Below, piece after piece: positions 1-5,924 of a stretch of 21,680 nucleotides of DNA. Both the position numbers and the translations under genes were made by a program. Under the pieces are notes generated by a model. That model did not search any database and was not told where the DNA came from. It saw only the letters and a list, made by a program, of their open reading frames with translations. Position 1 is the first letter of the stretch; each line of letters begins with the position of its first letter. Location of the stretch: assembly GCA_020719895.1 (NCBI GenBank), contig DYPM01000013.1, positions 1 through 21,680 of the forward strand. The letters are read 5' to 3'. This stretch comes from Sulfurovum sp. GTDB lineage: Bacteria > Campylobacterota > Campylobacteria > Campylobacterales > Sulfurovaceae.

Positions 1-320
1 TAGGACTTTTGGAGGAGTTTGAGGACTTCTAAGTTATCTCCTTCTATGTAGAGATTTTGTGTGGTGTCCCAGTTTTTTGATTCTGCTTTTGCAGGGCGGA
101 GTGTCCCAGATGAAGGAGTGAGGGCTATTTTTTTGGCTTCACTTTTACCATTCCAAGTGAAGTTGTACCGCTCATCTTTTGGGTCGATGAAGTTGCCAAA
201 TTCACTTTGAAGTTTGTCAAAATCAATCTTCCCTTCGCTAAAAACTTCAGGAAACAATTCTTTTAATTTTTCTATATTGTCGTTTATGATGTTTTTACTT
301 TTACCGTCTAATTGTGTCAT
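1..320 (-). CDS. mod: Type III restriction-modification methyltransferase subunit (Mod), N-terminal part
   Basis: The reading frame opens with ATG at 320 and stays open to the window edge (106 codons visible), so the gene is cut. The visible part matches the N-terminus of type III Mod proteins (adenine N6-methyltransferases that carry the DNA-recognition region): a helical start, then FGNFIDPKDERYNFTWNGK, an ALTPSSGTLRP stretch, and NLYIEGDNLEVLKLLQKS, the segment that leads into the SAM-binding domain. The catalytic DPPY motif lies outside the window. A ribosome site AAAGAGAG precedes the ATG, and the start sits 14 nt after the res stop, so the two are almost certainly co-transcribed. Recognition specificity cannot be read from this fragment. 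The family assignment rests on recognition of this conserved N-terminal segment. Confidence 0.88.
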   Translation of the reverse strand, partial: MTQLDGKSKNIINDNIEKLKELFPEVFSEGKIDFDKLQSEFGNFIDPKDERYNFTWNGKSEAKKIALTPSSGTLRPAKAESKNWDTTQNLYIEGDNLEVLKLLQKS

Positions 321-334
321 AAATTTCTCTCTTT

Positions 335-3292
335 TTATATATGGTTTTGTAGATTTTCAAATTTATCTGATTGCATAAACTTAACATCGGTTTGGAGTGC
401 TTCAAAATGTTTTTGTCCACACTTTATTTTTGCACTTTCGCTATTTCTTAGATCTATTGTCAAATTACTTCCTTTACTCTCCACTACAAAATACAATTTT
501 TTATTATTCTCTTTTTCTATCAAAACCGCCCAGTCGGGATTGTAACTTCCTATTGGTGTATTGATTTTAAACCACCATGGCAACTTAGTAAATAGTTTTA
601 TATTTTCATTTTCGTTGAATGATTTAGCAAAATCTTTCTCTGGATTAGAAACACACATAGTATGACTATACGGCGATTTATTCTCTTTATTTTCGTACAT
701 ATTTTTAGATAGATAACCATAAAGTTCATTCTCTTCAAATAGCTCTTGAGAGTAATAAAAATCACTCCCGAGTTTTTGATACTTGATACCCTCTACGATA
801 AATAAGCTCATTGTTTTTTTGATTATACTTACACAAATATCTATAAATTTTTGAGGATTGTTTTTAAAACTCTCTAATTTATCACTTTTGATAAGAATAT
901 CCACAATATTTTTTCGAGTGAGATTTGTTTCATTTTGTAAATAAGTAACAATATCAGGAAGTTTAAAATCAACAATATCACAGTCGCTAAACTCATTTTT
1001 AATAGTAGCTTCGTCTATCTCTACACCAACTTTTGTGATGCGATTTTTTGCTTTTGAATAGAGATATTTAATTTTGCCAACTGTACCGTTTATCGCTATT
1101 TGCTTTGCACACTCCTCTACTAATTTTTCTTCATCAAAATTGATTTTATAGGTAGTTTGATATTTGATTTGCTCCCAAAGCTCTTTAAATTCAGGGCTTA
1201 AAAGCACTTGTTTGTTCAGTTTTACTTCCATTTTATCATCAGCCTTTTTGAGATTGAGATTGCCAGCAATTTTAGAAATCCTTTGAATAATATCATTTTG
1301 CACCACTTTATATTCATCAGGTACTACAAATGAATTCTCTTTTATCTCAAGTTTGAGTTTATCTTGAATTTTACCTTGCTTATTGATATATTCTTTTTCT
1401 AGTAAGTAGTGATGAATACTTTCACTTCTTTTTGCTCCAAAATATTCAATCTCTCCAGTTTCATTTTTAAGAGTTATATTTGCAAATTCATAAGCTACAA
1501 TAACACCAAATTTGATACCTTCTTCTTTTTCTATCTCTTCTTGTAGCCCTTTTGCAAAATCCTCATAGCTCTCATTTGCCATAACTGTAAGGGTATTTGT
1601 AGGATAGCCATAAACCCTTTGCCCATCTTGATTTACACATATTCTAAGCCCTCGACCAATTTCTTGTCGTTTTTTGATGATAGAGTTTGTTTCATTCAGT
1701 GTACAAATTTGAAATACATTTGGATTATCCCATCCCTCTTTTAATGCACTATGAGAAAAGATAAATCGTAATTGTGATTCAAAAGAGAGTAGTTTTTCTT
1801 TATCTTTCATAATGAGTGTAAATGTATCTTCATCATCAGCATTGTTACCCGTGCTATCTTTGAGTACACCTTTTTTGTCACTACTAAAATATCCATTATG
1901 TATTTTTGACACTTCAACATTTGGCAAATCTTTAAATTTTCTTTGCTTTATCACCTCGTTGTACTCTTCTTCAAACCATTGTGCATATTTACCTTGTAAA
2001 GCCACACCATCATCGCTATATTTTCTATAATTTGCAACTCTATCGATAAAAAACAGTGTTAGTACCTTAATCCCTCGTGGATTAAGGTACAGTTCTTTTT
2101 CTAAGTGTTCTTGTATCGTTTTTTTTATTTGTAGTCGTTTTATCGAATCTTCATCAACATCATCTATAGTTTGCTCAAGATTTACACTAATGCCATTGCT
2201 AAACTCTATATATTCATCATTTGGAGTTCTATTTATTTCATTGACAATAAATCCACTATAGATATCAAGCCCATTTGAAAGTTCATACAAATCGCTATTA
2301 TCTTTGATAGTTACAATTTTCTTTTTTGCACCAGTTGTAGTATTTTGATATATCTCTATTTTTGCACTTATTGGTGTATTTTTCTTCTCTACACTTACAA
2401 ATTTGATATAAGCTGTATTTGAATTTTCACTTGTAGTTACATTTGCTACTTCTATTTGTTTGACAAGTTTTTGCTCATAAGCATCGATACTATCAAGCTT
2501 ATACATCAAATTGTATTTTTCTATGTGTGTTGCAGAGTATCTTAGACGACAAAGTGGATTGAGAGTCTCAATCGCTTCTTTTGATTTTGGTGTATTATCA
2601 ACACTTTGTGGCTCATCTATGATAACTATTGGATTTGCAGAAGCGATAAAATCGATAGGCTTTTGACCACCCAGTCTATCATTTGTTCGGTGGATGATAT
2701 TTGCTTTTGTGTCTTTTGTAGTATCACTGAAACTTTTTCTAAAAGCATCTATATTTATTACCATTATTCTTATCTCATTACTTGTCGCAAAATCTCGCAC
2801 CTGTTCTAAGTTGCTACTATCATAAATAAAATAATCATAGTTTATATTGTCAAATTGCCCTTTGAAGTGTTCTTTTGTAATCTCCAAAGTCTTATAAGTT
2901 CCCTCTTTGATAGCGATAGATGGCACTACGATAATAAATTTTGTAAAGCTAAATTTTCTATTCATCTCAAAAATTGTTTTGAGATAAACATAAGTTTTTC
3001 CAGTACCAGTTTCCATTTCCACTGAAAAATCCATACTGAAAAGTTTGGCTGATTGTGCTAATCCATTTGATAATTGGATATTTTGAATATTGCTTAAAAT
3101 CTCATCATCAAGTAGCTCAAGACGATTTCCGATACCTAAATCATTATAATCGTACATATTTTTTTGCCCTTTTGAACCAGCATTAAAAACCGTAAAGTTA
3201 CTTTGGCATATCTCTTGCCCCTCAAATATACCCACTATTGAGTTTATAGCTCGTTCTTGATATTCTAAATTGCTTTCAAATTGTATTTTCAT
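335..3292 (-). CDS. res: Type III restriction endonuclease subunit Res (helicase-nuclease)
   Basis: This is the 985-residue restriction subunit of a type III system, close to the usual family size. It has a superfamily 2 translocase core: Walker A TGTGKTY near residues 95-101, the type III-specific DEPQ Walker B at 226-229, SAT motif at 253-255, a conserved NPRGIKVLTLFF segment, EGWDNPNVFQ (motif V) and QEIGRGLRI (motif VI). The C-terminus carries a PD-(D/E)xK nuclease site: NPDWAVL followed by VVESKG, about residues 918-940. With Mod it would cleave DNA after ATP-driven communication between two unmethylated sites in opposite orientation (family knowledge). All motifs are intact and there is no frameshift. 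Its ATG overlaps the PIN gene stop by 4 nt (ATGA), so translation is probably coupled. Two strong inverted repeats lie inside the gene (2062-2090 and 2964-2985). Confidence 0.95.
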   Translation of the reverse strand: MKIQFESNLEYQERAINSIVGIFEGQEICQSNFTVFNAGSKGQKNMYDYNDLGIGNRLELLDDEILSNIQNIQLSNGLAQSAKLFSMDFSVEMETGTGKTYVYLKTIFEMNRKFSFTKFIIVVPSIAIKEGTYKTLEITKEHFKGQFDNINYDYFIYDSSNLEQVRDFATSNEIRIMVINIDAFRKSFSDTTKDTKANIIHRTNDRLGGQKPIDFIASANPIVIIDEPQSVDNTPKSKEAIETLNPLCRLRYSATHIEKYNLMYKLDSIDAYEQKLVKQIEVANVTTSENSNTAYIKFVSVEKKNTPISAKIEIYQNTTTGAKKKIVTIKDNSDLYELSNGLDIYSGFIVNEINRTPNDEYIEFSNGISVNLEQTIDDVDEDSIKRLQIKKTIQEHLEKELYLNPRGIKVLTLFFIDRVANYRKYSDDGVALQGKYAQWFEEEYNEVIKQRKFKDLPNVEVSKIHNGYFSSDKKGVLKDSTGNNADDEDTFTLIMKDKEKLLSFESQLRFIFSHSALKEGWDNPNVFQICTLNETNSIIKKRQEIGRGLRICVNQDGQRVYGYPTNTLTVMANESYEDFAKGLQEEIEKEEGIKFGVIVAYEFANITLKNETGEIEYFGAKRSESIHHYLLEKEYINKQGKIQDKLKLEIKENSFVVPDEYKVVQNDIIQRISKIAGNLNLKKADDKMEVKLNKQVLLSPEFKELWEQIKYQTTYKINFDEEKLVEECAKQIAINGTVGKIKYLYSKAKNRITKVGVEIDEATIKNEFSDCDIVDFKLPDIVTYLQNETNLTRKNIVDILIKSDKLESFKNNPQKFIDICVSIIKKTMSLFIVEGIKYQKLGSDFYYSQELFEENELYGYLSKNMYENKENKSPYSHTMCVSNPEKDFAKSFNENENIKLFTKLPWWFKINTPIGSYNPDWAVLIEKENNKKLYFVVESKGSNLTIDLRNSESAKIKCGQKHFEALQTDVKFMQSDKFENLQNHI
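2062..2090. repeat. Perfect 12-bp inverted repeat inside res
   Basis: The arms GTACCTTAATCC and GGATTAAGGTAC pair perfectly around a 5-nt spacer (CTCGT). The element falls in the codons for the conserved LNPRGIKVL segment of Res. It would form a very stable hairpin in the res mRNA. No T-run follows, so it is not a standard terminator. Function unknown. Confidence 0.75.
2964..2985. repeat. Perfect 9-bp inverted repeat inside res
   Basis: The arms ATCTCAAAA and TTTTGAGAT flank a 4-nt centre, within codons just after the Walker A region of Res. It could form a short hairpin in the mRNA. In AT-rich coding DNA an element of this size may be chance. Confidence 0.5.
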
Positions 3293-3702
3293 TGAGTTAC
3301 TTCCAAAAATTCCTGATACTTTTCTTCCAATCTACCCATATCCCCATCAAAAGAAACTATCTCCAAACCATAATATTTAGCCGTTATAAAATGGATAAAG
3401 TCTATCGCTTCACATTTCCCAAGACTCACACCTTTGCTTTTGCAAAATCTTGCAAATTCTACACTTTTATCATATATCTCTTGAGTGATTTCAAGTTTTT
3501 CAAAATTTTCAAGTGTTGATTTTGTCTTATTAAAAAGATTCTTTCTATCCATTGGAATTGCCCGTAACGACTCCATAAAAACCAATCTATTTGTATAAAA
3601 TTCACTTGTTTCGTCTAAAGCTAGTTCTTGAAGTTTTGCTATTGCTACACTATCTTCTCGTACCAAATTACTTATTACATTTGTATCAAAAAAATATTTC
3701 AT
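3289..3702 (-). CDS. PIN-domain (VapC-like) ribonuclease
   Basis: This is a 137-residue single-domain protein of the PIN nuclease family, which usually cleaves RNA with metal ions held by a cluster of acidic residues. The pattern is complete: D6 in the N-terminal FFDTNVIS, E44 in VFMESLR, D101 in CEAIDFIHF, and D119/D121 in VSFDGDMGR. The length is normal for VapC-type toxins. No VapB-like antitoxin lies next to it. Instead, its ATG overlaps the stop of the ATPase gene by 1 nt (TAATG), and its own stop overlaps the res start by 4 nt (ATGA). The context suggests that the ATPase, not a small antitoxin, is its partner or regulator. That is an inference. Alternatively it could be a domesticated PIN nuclease of the restriction operon. 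Confidence 0.85.
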   Translation of the reverse strand: MKYFFDTNVISNLVREDSVAIAKLQELALDETSEFYTNRLVFMESLRAIPMDRKNLFNKTKSTLENFEKLEITQEIYDKSVEFARFCKSKGVSLGKCEAIDFIHFITAKYYGLEIVSFDGDMGRLEEKYQEFLEVTQ

Positions 3703-4883
3703 TACTCATCTCCATTAAGAGATTTTGTAAGTTTCAAAAGAAGTTCTCGTGCTTTTTTTTGTTTTTCTTTGTTTGGATTATCGACTTTCTCTCTATTCAA
3801 ATCCACCCCAAAGAACTCATTGACAATATCATTCAAAGCATAATTACCGACATTTTGGATAGCTTTTGTTTTTACAAAATTTTCTTCTTTGTATAATTCA
3901 TACGCCTCTCCATCTTTAAGCCCAGCCAATACCAAAGGCGAATGTGTAGTGATATAAAAGCAAGTGTTTGGAAAAAATTCTTTCAAGATATTGATAATCT
4001 TTGTTTGCCAACTAATATGCAAATGAGCCTCCATCTCATCGATAAAAACAATCCCATCAACCAAACTTAAATCATCAAGATTGCTCCATCCACCATATCC
4101 AGCGATTATTTCTTGAAATATTTTTACAATAGATACAAAACCAGTTGAGAGTTTATTTAATGGGATGTTATTTAACAATAATTGTCCATCGTGATAAAGC
4201 ATTGATAAGCCGTTCCCACCATTTTCATTTTGCACTACGAGTTGTAATGTGGGCTCTAATCTATCTATCATTTTCAAAACACTCACAACCTCATTTGTTT
4301 TATTTTGCTCCGCTATTACAAAATTTGGATTGACTATTAGTCTTGAAACAAACCAATTTACTATCTCTTCATGCTCCAATCCCTCACCATTGATATAGCT
4401 CATAGTTCTTTTGATAGACTCTACAAATCTATCTTGTGAACTTCCTAATATTTTAATATTGTCAGGATTGATATTTTTTGTAAAACCTCTATTTTTAGCA
4501 CCTATAAAAACTATTGGTTTGTCGCAAACAAAGGAATCATCTCTATTCCCAGCAATATGTTCAAAAGTTGTATAGCCCCATTTTTGTCTCTCTTTATTTT
4601 TTATCTTGGTACCATTTAACTCTACTTCCAATGGTAGCTTTAATTCCAATTCTTTTGTTTTTTCAAGTATATTTTTTTGCACAAAAAGATTTTTATATAG
4701 ATACTCACCACTATTGAAAAACATCGAATGACTAAATATCAAACTCTTTGCCATATTCTCCAAAAGTTGAGTTTTACCAATACCATTTTTTCCTATAATA
4801 CAATTGATTTTTTGATTTGGTTCAAACTCCACATCAAAGTCAAATCCGATTCCAGCTTGTTGGGTTTTAAATTTATTTATCAT
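3702..4883 (-). CDS. AAA/ABC-type ATPase (AAA_15/AAA_21, OLD-like) of a defence operon
   Basis: This is a 393-residue ATPase of the SMC/OLD-like class found in many antiphage systems. Counting from the ATG at 4883, Walker A IIGKNGIGKTQ is at about 29-39, an ABC-signature-like LSTG at about 245-248, Walker B with catalytic glutamate VFIDEMEAH at about 279-287, and the H-switch ITTHSPLVL at about 311-319. No TOPRIM or other nuclease domain follows the ATPase; the protein ends about 75 residues after the H-switch in a Lys/Glu-rich tail. The start was chosen at 4883 because GAGGAG lies 6 nt upstream; a GTG at 4901 would add six residues that include that ribosome site. It is the first gene of the operon and its stop overlaps the PIN start by 1 nt. 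By analogy with Septu and PARIS it may be a sensor that controls the neighbouring nuclease (inference). Confidence 0.88.
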   Translation of the reverse strand: MINKFKTQQAGIGFDFDVEFEPNQKINCIIGKNGIGKTQLLENMAKSLIFSHSMFFNSGEYLYKNLFVQKNILEKTKELELKLPLEVELNGTKIKNKERQKWGYTTFEHIAGNRDDSFVCDKPIVFIGAKNRGFTKNINPDNIKILGSSQDRFVESIKRTMSYINGEGLEHEEIVNWFVSRLIVNPNFVIAEQNKTNEVVSVLKMIDRLEPTLQLVVQNENGGNGLSMLYHDGQLLLNNIPLNKLSTGFVSIVKIFQEIIAGYGGWSNLDDLSLVDGIVFIDEMEAHLHISWQTKIINILKEFFPNTCFYITTHSPLVLAGLKDGEAYELYKEENFVKTKAIQNVGNYALNDIVNEFFGVDLNREKVDNPNKEKQKKARELLLKLTKSLNGDE

Positions 4884-4918
4884 CTTTTTCTCCTCACACA
4901 CTCACCACTTTATCAATC

Positions 4919-4937
4919 CTATTTTGTTTCAAAATAG
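4919..4937. promoter_or_regulatory. Palindromic operator candidate upstream of the defence operon
   Basis: The perfect inverted repeat CTATTTTG-TTT-CAAAATAG lies about 36 nt upstream of the ATPase ATG, where the operon promoter should be. The right half GTTTCAAA also has an inverted partner, TTTGAAAC, at 4975-4982. The arrangement suits autoregulation of the operon or an mRNA-leader hairpin. No helix-turn-helix regulator is encoded in the visible part of the operon. Confidence 0.45.
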
Positions 4938-5037
4938 CCAAAGCATTGCAGACGACCCAATTTTTTTATTTTTATTTGAAACAGTCTGATTATTTTAGCA
5001 AAAGCCCCTTGCAAAACTCTAACACTCAAAAATCACT

Positions 5038-5046
5038 TGCTATAAT
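5038..5046 (+). promoter_or_regulatory. Extended -10 promoter of tyrA
   Basis: TGC-TATAAT is a consensus extended -10 element, 28 nt before the tyrA ATG. The ribosome site AAAAGGAAAAAGAG follows. No good -35 is visible, which is common in Campylobacterota. Confidence 0.6.
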
Positions 5047-5074
5047 CATATTTCACCAAAAAAAGGAAAAAGAG

Positions 5075-5914
5075 ATGCAAATAGAGACGATAGGAATCGT
5101 TGGATTGGGATTGATGGGAGGCTCTTTGAGTTTGGGACTACAACAATACTCAAATCGCTTCCGATTTATAGGACTTGATCACAATCCCAAACACACACAA
5201 GAGGCGTTGGAGCTGGGAATTGTTGATGAAATAGTAGAAACACTCGAAGATCTCAAAGAGTGCGATATCATCATTCTCACTGTGCCTGTAGATGGAATTA
5301 TTGCACTCTCTCAAGAGTTTGGAGTGGTTAATCCTATGTGTACGATTATCGATTTTGGAAGCACCAAAGCAAAAATCTCAAATGCCATTCCTGCAACACT
5401 TCGTCCCAACTTTGTCACAGCACATCCGATGACAGGCACGGAGAAGTTTGGTCCTTTGGCCGCTTTTGCAACACTTTATCAAAACAAAGTGGTCGTAGTG
5501 TGTGATATTCAAATGAGTGGTTCTCATCAACAATCAATTGCTAAAACTCTATTTGAGATGCTTGAGATGCGTGTGATTTATATGGACGCATTTGAACACG
5601 ATAGACATGCTGCGTATATTTCGCATATGCCTCACGCGTTGAGTTATGCACTTGCAAATGCAGTAATGAAACAAGAAGATGTGCAGAGTATTTTGGCTCT
5701 TGCTGGAGGCGGATTTCGTGATATGAGTCGCATTGCCAAATCCTCTCCGCATATGTGGGAAGATATTTTTAGACAAAATCGCACCAATATGATTGAGGCT
5801 ATCGAAAGCTTTGAACAAGAGTTAAAAAAGTGTCGAATAATGGTTGAAAATCAAGAGTGGGAAAAGCTCAATCTATGGATGCAAGAAGCAAATAGACTGC
5901 ATGATATTTTGTGA
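5075..5914 (+). CDS. tyrA: Prephenate dehydrogenase
   Basis: This 279-residue TyrA-family enzyme oxidatively decarboxylates prephenate to 4-hydroxyphenylpyruvate with NAD(P)+ for tyrosine synthesis in the cytoplasm. The N-terminal Rossmann fold has GIVGLGLMGGSL (7-18). The substrate-site motifs are AHPMTGTE (116-123) and ISHMPHALSYAL (182-193), and GGGFRDMSRIAKSS (211-224) marks the helical dimerisation domain. Length is normal for the monofunctional form, with no chorismate mutase or ACT domain. The frame is open from 4946, but the ATG at 5075 has the ribosome site AAAAGGAAAAAGAG and begins exactly at the fold, so it was chosen. The gene ends 10 nt from the stop of the convergent kinase gene, with no clear terminator between them. 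Confidence 0.95.
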   Translation: MQIETIGIVGLGLMGGSLSLGLQQYSNRFRFIGLDHNPKHTQEALELGIVDEIVETLEDLKECDIIILTVPVDGIIALSQEFGVVNPMCTIIDFGSTKAKISNAIPATLRPNFVTAHPMTGTEKFGPLAAFATLYQNKVVVVCDIQMSGSHQQSIAKTLFEMLEMRVIYMDAFEHDRHAAYISHMPHALSYALANAVMKQEDVQSILALAGGGFRDMSRIAKSSPHMWEDIFRQNRTNMIEAIESFEQELKKCRIMVENQEWEKLNLWMQEANRLHDIL

Positions 5915-5924
5915 AAATTGGAGT

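Noticed and set aside
3289..3702. PIN gene as a classical VapBC toxin-antitoxin pair
   Set aside because: No small antitoxin ORF is adjacent; both neighbours are large enzymes overlapping its ends.
4946..5074. Longer tyrA with 43 extra N-terminal residues
   Set aside because: The extra part is Phe/Gln/Ser-rich, unlike TyrA, contains the extended -10 promoter, and the ATG at 5075 has a strong ribosome site.
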